Positions 1-11,515 of a stretch of DNA of 64,000 bases are shown piece by piece. Position numbers and translations under genes: made by a program. Position 1 is the first letter of the stretch. The number at the start of each line of letters is the position of its first letter. Source of the stretch: Alnus glutinosa (lineage: Eukaryota; Streptophyta; Magnoliopsida; Fagales; Betulaceae); NCBI RefSeq assembly GCF_958979055.1, contig NC_084894.1, positions 25,265,616 through 25,329,615 of the forward strand. The letters run 5' to 3'. A model generated the notes under the pieces. It ran no database searches. It was not told the DNA's origin and saw only the letters and a program-made list of their open reading frames with translations.

Positions 1-1576
1 ACTCAAGACAGAAGGCCAAATTCCCTTCCCAGGTTTTATATATATATTCGGTATTCAAAATAGAAAAGGAGAAAATAACATATATACTAATATACATGGT
101 CTGTCTCTATGGACATGCACGGTCATAACGGAAAAACATTAGGCCTCTATTTTTGCAGATGATTTTATTTTAATAGAAAGTATACCGTGTGAACTAAGGG
201 AGGGATTGGGGAAGATTGCTCTGATCCTCGCAATCTCAACCTACAGAAAAGATGCACCCCCAACGTTTTTCTTTTGGAATATGATATGTTTACAACTTCT
301 ATACAACTTTTTTTAAAATCAACAACTTTTTTTTAAAATCAATTATTAAGTATATAGGATACACATATAGAAAAATAGATTCAATGACTTGTTTGAAAAA
401 AAAAAAAAACAGTGATTGTTAGAAATGTAAATATCTCACCACTATCTTCATAGCACTACCAATCCTTTCTTTTTACAAAGGATGATCCAAGGAGGGAATG
501 ATAATATCATTTTAGCATCGTATGACAGTGATATGATATTAGTGTGGTATATAGTATTACTCATATTTAAATCACCAATTATCCTAAAAGTTAAAATAAA
601 GTAAATTGGAGTTTAAATTCAAAACTTCTACTTTGGTACCTAGTTAAACAACTAGTTATTCCATACGTTATAGCCAATCAAACTAATCATTCATTTTCTG
701 GATTACAGAATTTCGATCGAAAGATCCAGTTCCGGAGTTTTATCCACTCAGGTTCAAGGATCTGCCTATTTTGGAAAAATTAGAGACTTTTTGCAACTAG
801 TGAGTAAAGCTTCGAACATTAGATCATCTTCAGCCATTATTTATAATACAATTGACTGCCTTGAAAATTCATCATTGGCAAAGATTGAACAGCAATGTCA
901 AATTCCAATCTTCCCTGTAGGCCCAATGCATAGGATTTCCTCGGCCTCCTCTAGCAGCTTACTGGAAGAGGACACTAGCTGCATGGCATGGCTTGATAAG
1001 CAAAATTTTAACTCAGTCATTTATGTAAGCTTGGGAAGCCTAGCACTCATGGACGTCAAAGAACTTGTTGAAATGGGTTGGGGGCTAGCGAATAGTCAAC
1101 AACCTTTCTTGTGGGTGGTTCAGTCAGGCTCAGTTCGTAGTGCTGAATGGATTGAGATACTGCCCAAAAGTTTAAAAGAAAACATTAGCGAAAGAGGTTA
1201 CATTGTGAAATGGGCACCTCAAAAGGAAGTTCTGGCGCATGGTGCAGTGGGAGGGTTTTTGAGCCATTGTAGATGGAATTCAACGCTGGAGAGTATTTGT
1301 GAAGGAGTTCCAATGATATACAAACCGTGTTTTGGGGACCAGAAAATGAATGTAAGGTATGTGAGCCACGTATGGAATGTAGGCCTGGAATTGGAGAGTG
1401 AGTTGGAGAGAGGTAAGATAGAGAGAGTTGTGAGAAGGCTTATGGTGGATGAAGAAGGGAAGGAAATGCAGAAAAGGGGCAAGAATTTGAAGGAGAGAGT
1501 CGAACTATGCACTAAAAAAGGTGGTTCTTCCAATAGCTCCTTGAACAAGCTTATAGAGATGATCATGTCATTTTAA
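1..1576 (+). pseudogene. UGT-1: UGT76-type glycosyltransferase, edge-truncated and frameshifted (L-type)
   Basis: The window opens in the last 32 bases of exon 1. The intron is 33-708 and exon 2 is 709-1576. Exon 2 encodes the C-terminal, UDP-sugar-binding half. Compared with its closest copy UGT-8, one G is missing at 785/786 (GAGGAC became GAGAC), which brings TAG into frame at 798-800. Past that point the ancestral frame is open to TAA at 1574-1576. The 44-residue PSPG box (1211-1342) is recognisable, but the normally invariant Gly of HCGWNS is Arg (codon AGA, 1271-1273) and the following segment reads MIYKP instead of MICRP. A spliced product would stop about 30 residues into exon 2 and lack the donor site. 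I infer a recent pseudogene. A sequencing error could explain the missing base but not the Gly-to-Arg change. Confidence 0.85.
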
Positions 1577-1599
1577 TTTCACATATGATTTGATCAAAA

Positions 1600-2546
1600 C
1601 TTTTTTTTATTCTTTTTTTCTTTTGATCAAGTTTAACTGTATATTCAATGTGTTAAACTTGTTGAGGTGCTCCAATTGATCTATATTTTCTTCCATCTGT
1701 AAATTATATAGTTGTTTCTTCATATACAACTTATTCGTTAAATTCTTCGTTATATATCAACTCTCTAATTTATGCAAAATTGACTCTGCTTTTTTCCCAT
1801 TAATCACATTGTGAATGACTTCATCTAACAAATTAAGAAGGATTGCACCGACAACCTTCACATCCATCTCTTCCTACTCATTATCGTTAACTTTTAGGGT
1901 TTCTTCACCTTTCCCAACATTAATGCCTTATATACTCCTTCCTGAATCAAAATATCTTTCATCCTCTTCTACCAAAGAGATAAGTTATTCTTTCCATTGA
2001 ACTTCTTAATTTCATATTTAGTGCTAGCTAGCCATATTTACCATAATCGTCATTTTAAATACCAAACCTTAACTCTGATACCACTTATTGTACAAAATAC
2101 CATAATTACGATAAATAAAACAAACATAAACACAGGAACACTAAAATCATTTACGTAGTTCTCTCGATATGAAGCAATTCACTATTAAAGATGGAATATA
2201 AAATAGCAAAGAAAAAAAGCATTCTAAACTACTCAAAATCCTAATACACCAAAATATTACTATCACACATGAGTACAAACAGCTCGTCTCTCTGTTTTTT
2301 TCTCTCTCAGGGTAACATGACCTCTTCTTTCTCTTGTTTTACTTTGCTACGGTGTTTCTCTCTTTCAGTCTCACTGTGTGGCACTGCTTCATTTTTTTTT
2401 TCTTTTCTGAATCACTCTTTGATTCTGTGAAAAAACGAAAAGATCTCTTGTATAAGAGTCTAAGTCGGCCACTTTAAATCCAAACAGGAAAAAAAAAGAT
2501 AACTTGAGGCCCCAACTTCTTTATGTGACAGTTACAAACGGCAACA
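1600..2546 (-). mobile_element. Copia-type LTR retrotransposon fossil: gag remnant plus one LTR
   Basis: Read on the - strand, 2089-2546 looks like an LTR (TGTTG at its start, TGTACA read at its end). It is followed by a primer-binding site complementary to initiator tRNA-Met (TGGTATCAGAG, 2073-2083) and then a Copia-type gag remnant to about 1600. The coding remnant carries many breaks and no pol is present, so the element is old. It begins within about 25 bp of the UGT-1 stop codon. The same fossil sits at the same place after UGT-8, so it is older than the block duplication. Confidence 0.7.
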
Positions 2547-2569
2547 AATCTCACCTTGACTTGAATTTA

Positions 2570-3130
2570 TTATAGTATATTTAAATTACCCTGAAATTAA
2601 AAATTTAATGAGAATTATATTGCTTTTGATAAAGATTAGATTACCTTGAATTTAGGAATTTGATGATATTGAATCAACCTAAATTAAGATATTTGATTAG
2701 GATTATGTTTCATCTGTCCTTTTGTATTGTAAACTTAAGAATATAATGTAGCTATTTAGACTTTATCCAAATCTCTTGACTCTATTTTCTTTTATTTCCG
2801 CTATTGCTTTTATGTTTTTATATCACTATGACTTTCTTCATAAGAGTACATTTGGATTACCCTGAAGGTTGAGATTTGATGAGAAGTGTATTATCTTTGA
2901 TAAAGATTTGGTTACCTTAAATTTAGAGATTTAATGATATTGATCTAACACCCTAAATCAAGGGATTTGATTATGATTATATTTCGTCTGCAATCTTTTG
3001 TATTGAAACTAATCAAGCAACAAGAACATAATGTATCACGTGGACGTAGGTCATAGACCAAACTACATAAAATTTCTTGTCTCTATTTTATTATTTATGC
3101 ACTTCATTTTTATTTCATTGTTGTTTTCTT
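2570..3130. repeat. Imperfect tandem repeat, two units of about 270 bp
   Basis: Two diverged copies follow each other from about 2574 and about 2843. Both run through the phrase ATTACCCTGAA, then GATAAAGATT, TTTTGTATTG and a run ending in a T-rich stretch. They lie just beyond the Copia LTR and may be LTR-derived, but no ends are clear. The same pair occurs at about 28250-28800 after UGT-8. Confidence 0.55.
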
Positions 3131-3729
3131 TCATCCATCAATTATAATAATATGAATTTTTTTTCAAATGTCTCAGTCGAAACCCATAAGGACAATCACA
3201 AATACAATGAAAGAAATTAATTTCGCTTACAGCTTGAATTGATTTGGCAAGATACCAAATCATGCTCTGTTTTTCCATTATAGAGAATACTGTAGTACTC
3301 GTTGATAACTCCTCATATAAGGAAGGTTTGAATTTAAACTATCAAATAAAGCTACTAATCTAATGTTTGAATATACAAATGTAATCAAATTTCTATCAGT
3401 AATCATATTTCTATCAATGAGGCACATGGGAAGAAATCAAGTAGGAGACTGCTGCAAGTCTGGTTTATCTGTCAAAAGTCAAAACACATGCAGCCAGCCA
3501 AGATTGCCGATTCCAAATGGCAAGCATCCAAAGATTCCAAACCACCAGGGTCACTATCAGACTCAAGCACTAAACGACACAAGACCGCCAGGACAAAAAG
3601 CGATCAAAACAAAAGTCAGCCTAATTTGACTCGTCCAACTCTGAACCTTCGTCATTGCATACGCAATGCTGTTGGACACCACTGAGAAAACTGTTTTATT
3701 CAAACTGTGTGTGAGAGAGAGAGTGAGAG
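3131..3729 (+). other. 5' flank of UGT-2
   Basis: No coding sequence is seen. The stretch is nearly the same as 28800-29417 upstream of UGT-9, which marks it as the shared S-type upstream region of this block. It ends in a short GA-rich run directly before the ATG. I see no convincing TATA box. Confidence 0.5.
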
Positions 3730-5496
3730 ATGGAAAAGCAAGGAAAGAGACGACTCCGGGTGGTGCTAGTACCATTACCGTTCCAAGGCCACATAAACCC
3801 AATGCTTCAGCTGGGCAGCATCCTCCGATCCAATGGCTTCTCCATCACAGTCGTACACGCCCAATACAGTCCCCCCGACCCTTCAAGCCACCCCGATTTC
3901 AGCTTTCTTTCCTTGCCAGATACCTCTTCTGACTTCAACGTCTTAACTAGCGACGCATTTGATTTTGTATTGCAGCTTAATGCCAAATGCAAAGCTCGTT
4001 TCCGAGAATGTTTGGCTGCAGATGAGGCAACAGGAGCCGACGATGGAATAGCCTGCATTATCTACGATGAGTTCATGTTCTTCTCTGAAGAAACGGCAAA
4101 GGATCTGAACCTTCCAAGCATCATCTTACGCACATCTAGTGCTTCCAATTTTCTTGCTCGTACTGCCCTTATCCAACTCAAGACAGAAGGCCACATTCCC
4201 TTCCCAGGTATATATATATATATTCACACCCTCATAAAGGATAAACATTAGGCCTCTGTTTTTGCTGATTTTAGTTGAAAAAGAAGAAGATGGAAGATCT
4301 GAATCTTCCCAGCATCATTCTCATGGCATAGCTATCCTGCAAAAGAAAAAGATGCACGCCAACATGTTTTTTTCTTCTTTTTATACCAAAAGTTGAAAAT
4401 GAGGTAAACTATAGATTTAGAATCAAAACTCAAATTACCCGTTATTCTAAAAATTTAAGCTGATACAAAAAATTGTGAATTTGATATTTAATTATTATAG
4501 TAAGTGAGAGAAAAGAGAAAGACCACACCCCTTGTGGTAAACACATAAATGTTCTTCATATGTTGAATGATCATAGCCAATGAAACTAATTCACTAATAC
4601 TCAAACTTTTATGAATTACAGAATCTAGGTCACAGGATCCAGTTCCAAAGCTTTATCCACTCAGGTTCAAGGATCTACCTTTCTCCATTTTTACAAATTT
4701 AGAGAACTTTTTGCAAATGGTGAGCAAAACTTCTAACAGCAAAACATCTTCAGCCATCATTCATAATACAATTAACTGCCTTGAAAATTCATCATTGGCA
4801 AAGATTCAACAGCAATGTCAAATTCCTATCTTTCCAATAGGCCCTATGCATAAGATTGCCTCGGCCTCCTCTAGTAGCTTATTGGAAGAGGACAGTAGCT
4901 GCTTGGCTTGGCTTCATAAGCAAAGTTGTAACTCTGTTATTTATGTAAGCTTAGGAACCATAGCATTCATGGACGTCAAAGAGTTTGTTGAGATGGCTTG
5001 GGGCCTAACGAACAGCCAGCAATCTTTCTTGTGGGTGGTTCGACCGGGCTCAGTTTGCGGTGCGGAATGGATTGAGGTATTGCCCGAAGGTTTGAAAGAA
5101 AACATTGACGAGAGGGGTTATATTGTGAAATGGGCACCCCAAAAGAAAGTTCTAGCACACAATGCAGTGGGAGGGTTTTTGAGCCATTGTGGATGGAATT
5201 CAACACTAGAGAGTATTTGCGAAGGAGTTCCAATGATATGCAAACCGTGTTTCGGGGACCAGAGAGTGAATGCAAGGTATGTGAGCCACGTATGGAGTGT
5301 AGGCTTGGAATTGGAGAGTGAGTTGGAGAGAGGTGAGATAGAGAGAGCTGTAAGAAGACTTATAGTGGATGAAGAAGGGAAAGAAATGCGGAAGAGGGGG
5401 AAGAATTTGAAAGAGAGAATCGAACTTTGCATTAAAGAAGGTGGTTCCTCTAACAACTCCTTGAACGAACTAATAGAGATGATCATGTCATTTTAA
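3730..5496 (+). CDS. UGT-2: UGT76-like UDP-glycosyltransferase (S-type), intact
   Basis: Exon 1 is 3730-4207, the phase-1 intron 4208-4621 and exon 2 4622-5496, giving 450 residues, the usual plant UGT length. It should move a sugar, probably glucose from UDP-glucose, onto a small hydrophobic acceptor in the cytosol; the acceptor cannot be told from sequence. The N-terminal [12 protein letters not shown] carries the predicted catalytic His21, and Asp113 in IIYDE is the likely partner. The PSPG box spans about residues 330-373, from WAPQ through [11 protein letters not shown] to the final DQ; a terminal Gln is typical of UDP-glucose users. The family call rests on the N-terminal motif, the single intron and the cluster layout. 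Residues 97-103 read ADEATGA where the other copies read EVMRQQGS, a result of two compensating indels (see findings). Confidence 0.9.
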
Positions 5497-5702
5497 TACC
5501 ATTGATGCTTTGAACAAAACTAGACTTCATGAAAGCCCACGATTATTTGCTAATTTGCAAGAGAGTTTGTTATTATTATCTGGTTGGAGCGGTAATTTTT
5601 ATTATTATTATTATTTTCTTGTCTTTATTCTTTTCTGGGTAAGAATGGTTGATGGATTTGACATTTTCAAGTATGGATGGTAATTAATTTTTCATAATTA
5701 TG
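5497..5702 (+). other. 3' flank of UGT-2
   Basis: AT-rich non-coding sequence with a short ATT microsatellite near 5600. It is shared with the 3' flanks of UGT-4, -6 and -9 and ends where the LTR-like insertion begins. Confidence 0.5.
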
Positions 5703-6371
5703 TGTTGGGGGTGAAGACCAATAACAAAATACGTAGCGGAAATTATCAACCCCTCTTTGTGCAAATTAAATAGTCAATCTAGCTAGCACTAAAATATCAA
5801 CTCACCCAAAAACAATGCAGAAAAATAAATCCAGCAACCACCACAAACAAGACACCAAAATTTGTACGTGAAAAACCCTCCAGTGTGAAGGGAAAAACCA
5901 CGGGACCTAGTCCAGTTAAAACTTTCACTATCAACAATAATGGGCTTACAAATTGTCTTCTCTATAACAATATCTAAAGGTTATCACCACATCAAGAATA
6001 CACACATTCTTAGATTAAAACATAAATTCATCACTTCAAAAGTGGATTCTAACAAAAACAAAGAAATGTCTCACCAAGTGGGAATGAATAACTGAGCAAC
6101 TGGAGCGGAAGTACAACGATCAACACCAGTCAATGCGTAGCTCTCGTCGTCAGGAACAACATACTAAAATTTCATCAAGATCGGACCATAGATGATCCTC
6201 CAATCTCTGACGGAAATAGCTATGTTAGAAGCTCTATTTTTCTCCTCTCCCTCACTGTTTTCTCAAGCCCCTTTCAAAAACTAGCTTCCCTCTCTCTCTC
6301 TGTGTCTCAAGCTGAAAAATTAGCTTGCCTCCCTTTTCTTTCTATTTTATTTTTCTTCTTCTTTCTTTCTT

Positions 6372-6409
<38 letters not shown>

Positions 6410-7369
6410 TACATCAGTAACCAATTACAACAAAAAGGAAAAAAACCCAACAAGAGGGCCTGGGCAACCCAAAATTGAAACTAAGAACGAAAGTACGCGG
6501 GGGCAATGCTTCCGAAGATGCGGGCCCATTAGCTCGAGGCACGGATGCCACAAAGCCGGGGTCACCATTAAAGGTGATTTCAAATGTGTATTGAGTCACA
6601 AGGACCCAAACACTCAAACAGAGGTAAACAAGGGGAGAGGGGAAAAACAAAGAAGCCCATAAAAACATACAAACAAACACAAACACAATAACAGCAGTAA
6701 AGATGGCGGAGCTGGCGGTGTGGGAGCCATCCCAGGAGGCGCGTGAGAACCACGCGCCGCCTAGGGAAGGCCTCTCAGCAATGGGCAGCGGCGGAATAGG
6801 CCGGAACCACCGGGGGTTGGTGCGGAAAGTGGAGGAGGGTGAAGGTGGTGGCTCCACGCGCCGGTTGAGACGATGAGCGTGCTGGCGCGTGGGAAGCACG
6901 CGCCATCGTCCAGGCGTCGGTGGAGACGGAGAAGACCACCGGCGGATTCCAAGAACTCCGGCGAACCCATTGCTGAGGAGCATGTCTTGAGAGAGAGGAT
7001 GGAGGTGAGTAGATCTAAAACTCAAAAAACGGGTCCAAACTCCAAACCTTGAAAACCCATAAACATGGTGGATGAAGAGGGGATAAGCCAAAAGAATCTG
7101 CTGGTTGAAGGAAAAACGAGAAAAAGCAGGAGAAAGGTGAAGATAACTCCGGTGCAAAGCCGACTCGGTGTTTTGAGAAATAAATCTCAGATTTATTTGA
7201 GTATGGGTGTGGGTGTTAGGGTGTTTTGGAAGGGGGAGTAGCGTAGGGAGATGAGGGAACGAACGGGAGGGAAGCAAGAAGCTCCCCTCCCACGGAGACA
7301 TAAACAGGGGCTGTCTCCCCTATTTCTTTGGCCTGGGTTGGTCCCCCACGTGGGAGGGACCACCCAACA
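5703..7369 (-). mobile_element. Solo-LTR-like retroelement insertion (1.67 kb)
   Basis: Compared with the flanks of UGT-4, -6 and -9, 1667 bp interrupt the sequence CATAATTATG-TTACGAC. The insert begins TGTTGGGGGTG and ends CACCCAACA. It is flanked by a perfect 5-bp direct repeat, TTATG (5698-5702 and 7370-7374). TG...CA ends with a 5-bp target duplication indicate an LTR retroelement. I see no second LTR, primer-binding site or pol, so a solo LTR or a short non-autonomous element fits best; the - orientation is inferred. Age is unknown, but the clean target repeat means it is not ancient. Confidence 0.65.
6374..7301 (-). mobile_element. Possible poly(A)-tailed retroposon nested in the LTR-like element
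   Basis: A run of 33 T (6374-6406) reads as a poly(A) tail on the - strand. Upstream of it on that strand lies GC-rich sequence with a 295-codon open frame (7301-6414) rich in Pro, Ser, Arg and Phe and without a domain I recognise. The composition differs sharply from the AT-rich first half of the insert. This fits a 5'-truncated LINE- or SINE-like copy, or a host transcript copy. I could not find a convincing target duplication. I do not call the open frame a gene. Confidence 0.35.
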
Positions 7370-7375
7370 TTATGT

Positions 7376-7660
7376 TACGACAAAATAGGTTTCAAGATGA
7401 GAACATAGGACTAGGATTGACAATTCAAAACCTTAATGAGAGGAGGTCTTGATGAGGTTCACTTAACTGTGCGTATTCGAAGAGCTCAAGACCTAACAAT
7501 TTCAATGCCTTGCAAAACAATCAATCCGCCCCAATTAAAAAGGAATTATTACGTTTCAAGGAGACTAAAAGCCCAAGCGTTGCACCCACATAAATTCAAG
7601 TCAAGATTAAAACAAATATTCCCATTACTAGCAACATGATCTTCCCTGATAGAGAGAGAT
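7376..7660 (+). other. 5' flank of psiB1 (conserved psiB upstream block)
   Basis: This AT-rich block recurs upstream of all four psiB pseudogenes (17150-17503, 23080-23427, 32950-33278) and in degraded form at 9130-9345. It is probably the ancestral promoter of the psiB gene. No TATA box is convincing. Confidence 0.5.
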
Positions 7661-8562
7661 ATGGAGAAGCAATGGCAGAGACACCACAGACTGGTGTTGG
7701 TTCCATGTCCATTCCAAGGCCATATATATAAATATGATGCTTCAATTGGGGTCTATTCTTCATTCAAGGGGCTTCTCCATCACAATCGCTCACACCCAAT
7801 TCAACTTTCCCTACACATCAAATCAACCCGATTTCAATTTCAACAGCAACTGGAGGCTTCACTTTAGGAGTCACTGGAATGGCCCTAATGATGGAAACAG
7901 AGGAGCATCATGATGAGATTGCCTGCATCGTATATGATGAATACTTGTATTTTACAGAAGCAGTGGCAACTGGCAATGCTACCAATGCTCTGACTTACAG
8001 AGCAATTCCTTAACTCCTAAAAGATGGTTGCATTTCTATGCAAGGTATGTAATGGTTGCATTTCTATGCTGTTATAACTGTAGTGATTCCATCTATATGA
8101 ATTTATTATAATTATGGAATTATTGATTATAAAGATTATGGAATTATATGGAATTATATTAAATCAGGTTCTCTTGAAGTTCTCTGTCCGAATTTTTGAA
8201 AATGGGAGATGAAGATATAAGTCCAGAGTGTCGGAGCAAGTAGAGACTGCACCCTGAACTGTTTAGAAACTGTCTGGAAAACTGGCTGAGCGTCCCTTCA
8301 TTCCCTACTCGAATTTTCAGGAATTCGGGCAAAGAATTGGGATTCATGCTCAACATAGCTGAAGTTGATACCGGTAACAGCACAATCTCTAATGATTGAG
8401 AGTATTCATTAGATGCAGATCCTATATTGCTGGAACTAGTACCGGAGCTTCAACCTCTCAGATTCAAGGATCTACCCATTTCAAAAATAGAGTACTTACT
8501 GCAACTAATAGCTAAAGCACGCGAGAAAAGAACGTCTTCAGCCATCATTTGGAACACCATGA
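7661..8562 (+). pseudogene. psiB1: broken UGT76-type gene, truncated in exon 2
   Basis: The ATG at 7661 opens [20 protein letters not shown], a UGT76-like N-terminus. The frame is lost within 30 codons by extra TA units near 7727 and then by a deletion that joins the NFP segment to later exon 1 sequence. The rest of exon 1 runs to about 8044, ending at the donor AG-GTATGT. Exon 2 sequence (about 8413-8562) resumes with the LRFKDLPIS motif and stops at IIWNTM, well before the PSPG box. It is more decayed than psiB2-4 and lacks their last 200 bases. No product is possible. Confidence 0.85.
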
Positions 8563-9030
8563 TGAATAATGTCATATCATTAAAGAGCACATAGGGTCGC
8601 AACCCCAGTACACAGGAAATATATTAGAAACATTATTTTTAAGGTTATTGGAGCGATAATTAATTTTTTTAAGAAAAAAGTACATCTACCCCCGTCAAAC
8701 AAGGGGTGAAAACCAGATTACGGTTACTGGTTATTGGCTAAAACCGATAACCGTAACCGGGGTAGCCGGTTGGCCAAAATCGCCAACTGGCTCCGGTAAC
8801 CGAGGTAACCGATTGGTTTATATATTTTTTATTCTTTTTGTTTTTTTTAATATTTAATTTTTAAAAAAAAAATAATAATAAAATAAGTTTTTGTTTTTAT
8901 AGAATTTTATAATTTTATGAAGGGTATTTTTGTTATTATGGAGCATTGACATTGTTTGATTATTCAAGAGAAACATTGAGACAATTGATAATTTGAAATG
9001 CATTAAAAATTGAATGAGAGTTTAAAGGAA
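8563..9030. other. Non-coding stretch with a possible retroposon end and a CCGGTAACCG-rich core
   Basis: The sequence at 8563-8630, read on the - strand, resembles the 3' end of a plant LINE (a phrase like GGGGTTGCGACCC followed by TGTGCTC); this is a weak call. At 8700-8820 repeated palindromic phrases such as ACCGATAACCG and CCGGTTGG suggest a small foldback element. The rest is AT-rich. No gene is seen. Confidence 0.3.
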
Positions 9031-9034
9031 TGTG

Positions 9035-9345
9035 TATTGTTTTCCTTTTTCATAATTATTGTCTTTATGCTTTTCTGGATAAGAAAAGTGATGGATTTGA
9101 GTTTTTCAATATGGTTGGTCACTTGGTCATTAATCACGTTATGAGAAAATAGGATTCAAGATGAGAACAGAGAATTGGGATGGGTTGCAATTTAATAAAC
9201 GAATTGCAACCCGAAGCCTCTAACGAAAGAGAGATCTGATGAGGCTACTTATCTGAGCAAAGTATTCAAGAAGCTCGAGACCCAACAATTCCAATGCCTT
9301 GCAACACAATCCATCTGGGCCGCAATCAGATTTTTTTCGGGCAAC
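9035..9345 (+). repeat. Degraded copy of the UGT 3' flank / psiB 5' flank junction
   Basis: Positions 9035-9130 match the 3' flank of the S-type genes (TTGTCTTTAT, then TTGATGGATTTG-like phrases). Positions 9130-9345 match the psiB upstream block. No gene follows. It marks a lost or rearranged repeat unit between psiB1 and UGT-4. Confidence 0.55.
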
Positions 9346-9360
9346 ATTCCCACTGCTCCT

Positions 9361-9379
9361 CCCCCCCCCCCCCCCCCCC
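9361..9379. repeat. Poly(C) run of 19 bases
   Basis: A homopolymer C tract preceded by a few more pyrimidines. Its length is likely unstable and hard to sequence. Confidence 0.8.
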
Positions 9380-9799
9380 ACCTTCAATCCCTATTGTGAG
9401 TGGAAAAGATCAACCTATTAGATTATTAGGTATTTAGTTTCCTTTGCTTTAAGCTTGTTTTAGTTGTTTTTTGTTGTTCGATGTACTTTAAAAAATAAAT
9501 AAATACATGTAGAAGATTCGCTCCGTGTTCGCAGCCATGACTATGAACTCAGAAATACTCCTTATAAAAAACAAACTCATATCAATAAAATAGAACAAAA
9601 TTGACCCAAAAAGCAAATATAAAACGTTGGTCAAGCACCCATTCCATCCCCAGCATTATAAATCAAAAGTTTTCTTTTGTTTCCAAAAAGTGCAAAGCAA
9701 ACAGAAATAAAAAAAAAATGGTGAGAAAGCAGACCTTCATTAGTGCCCTTCATGAGTTGCTTGTAGTGGGAGACTTATTGATTAAGATCCAGTCTTGTG

Positions 9800-10060
9800 A
9801 TTGTGAGCTGTGAATTGGCCACAGAGGAAAAAGGGCTAGGGTTTTTGCCGAGACGAAAAATGGGGAAAACACAGATTAGGGTTTAAGAGGAAGCAAGAGT
9901 AGTTGCTAGAAGCATCGTAGAAGCTGAATTCTTCCAGACCTTTTTCCCTTTCCCTCAAAAGCTGGTACGCAGAGGATGACGATGCAGAACAAAAATATCT
10001 CTTGAAAACAAACGGCAAAAGTGTTGAACTAACGGCCAAACGTTTTGCCTTACATCGTAC
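9800..10060 (-). other. Possible gene-fragment start of mitochondrial-presequence character
   Basis: On the - strand a 67-codon open frame (10039-9836) begins MAVSSTLLPFVFKRYFCSAS and is rich in Ser and Arg, as mitochondrial targeting peptides are. No continuation or splice-joined domain was found nearby. It may be a captured first exon or chance. The product is not recognised. Confidence 0.2.
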
Positions 10061-10079
10061 GACGTCGTTTGCTATTATT

Positions 10080-10819
10080 GAATCTGGTCCATCAATTTTT
10101 TTAACAGCAGATGTGCTGTGATTCTTTTAACAGGATGCCGGATCCATAGTAATATACCCCTAACCCACGGAACCCGGATCCATATCACATTTTTAAGATA
10201 AATGTTATATGTATTTAAGCTTTTATAAAAATAGTTTTTCTAACTTATATGAAACTTATTCATTGCACTGCTGTATGCCGAATCAAGCTACCACTTGACA
10301 TTACTGAGACTTCATTTTTGCATATCCCCCCTACAAAACCTACTTTGGAATACGCGTGCGGATACACACGCACATGCCCTAAGAAGTCGTACTCATGTGT
10401 TCTTTCCTCCTACGAGGGCTGTACGGGTAACGTAGGAGACATCTCTATTTTCTCCTGAGGGAATTAAGAGATAGTCTGTTGCCCTGGATGAGATTGCATT
10501 ATATCTCATCAATATGAAAAATTGAGATCTGGAGATATAACGCAGAACACTGACTGAACTTCTAGAGCTCTTTTTTTATTAGAGATGATCAAAACAATTA
10601 ATAAAAAAAAAATGATACGGGTACTAATATATAAGTTCCACATTATCTTAGTAAAATTCCTTTTAAAAAAATTAAGTACATATAACCATTTTTTATTTTT
10701 AATATATAACATTTTTCATGCCACCCTATACACAAAATGACCTAAATTCAAGTAATTTGAAAATTCATAATTTTAAAGAAATCGTAAGAAATCCGAAGCC
10801 TATGGTGCTCAGTGCTCTG
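10080..10819. other. Non-coding stretch, nothing recognised
   Basis: Mixed composition with a GGATCC-containing phrase repeated near 10140-10180 and AT-rich sequence after 10500. Short open frames show no family resemblance. Confidence 0.4.
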
Positions 10820-10915
10820 TTAGCCAAGATTGCCTCGATTGCCCAAACAGCAAGCATCCAAATCCCGCTGGAGAAAGCGATCAACTTTAAACCTTCGTGA
10901 TTTGCATAAGCATGT
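10820..10915 (+). repeat. Remnant of a UGT upstream region without its gene
   Basis: The phrases AGCCAAGATTGCC, GCAAGCATCCAAA, AAAGCGATCAA and ACCTTCGT occur in the same order as at 3500-3660 upstream of UGT-2. No ATG or exon 1 follows. This is a promoter fragment left from a deleted gene copy. Confidence 0.5.
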
Positions 10916-11515
10916 GATTCTATAATTTTTGTTAAATTTTTTTTTTTAAAAGAAAGTAAAATAATTTATATGTTTACCTATTTAGAACAGATAGGTGGGT
11001 GTGAGAGATCACTTATGAAATTTATTTGATTGAATAAGTGGTTGAACAGCCTAATTTTTATTTAATTATGTGAGTTTCATAAGTAGTCTTTTACGACCAA
11101 CTAAAATATGCTTTTTTAAAAAACGTACAATGTTAAAGGTTAAATTATGATTTTTAAGGTCAAACTACGATTTTGTCATACGTTTAACAATGTTTTTAAA
11201 TTACACTTTTAAATAGCACTTTTTAAAATCGCAAGCACAAACCAACCTTAAATTACTCTAGATGGGTTAGAACTAAAGCCCAATACTTGTGGATTGAGAT
11301 ATTCAGTAATTTTGAAGCCTGAATTGATTAGATTGTAGTAAATGTAAGAGAACTCTCAGCCTAAACAAAAAACTTACAATTACGATAAATAAAACAAAAT
11401 AAACACAAATGGAAACAATAAGATCATTTAAGTGGTTCTTTTAATGCGAGGTACATGAAGTTCATGGGTGAAGCGATCGCAAAACAATTCCCTATGGAAT
11501 ACAACCATATAGGGA
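10916..11515. other. AT-rich intergenic DNA, nothing recognised
   Basis: No open frame of interest, no repeat ends and no RNA gene are seen. Confidence 0.4.

Noticed and set aside
5118-5486. A 122-codon antisense open frame within UGT exon 2, repeated in UGT-4, -6, -8, -9 and -11
   Set aside because: It is the complement of a strongly conserved coding exon, so its conservation follows from the sense gene; it has no signal of its own.
6414-7301. 295-codon frame on the - strand as a host gene
   Set aside because: It is low-complexity, has no recognised domain, lies in a retroelement insertion and ends next to a poly(A)-like tract.
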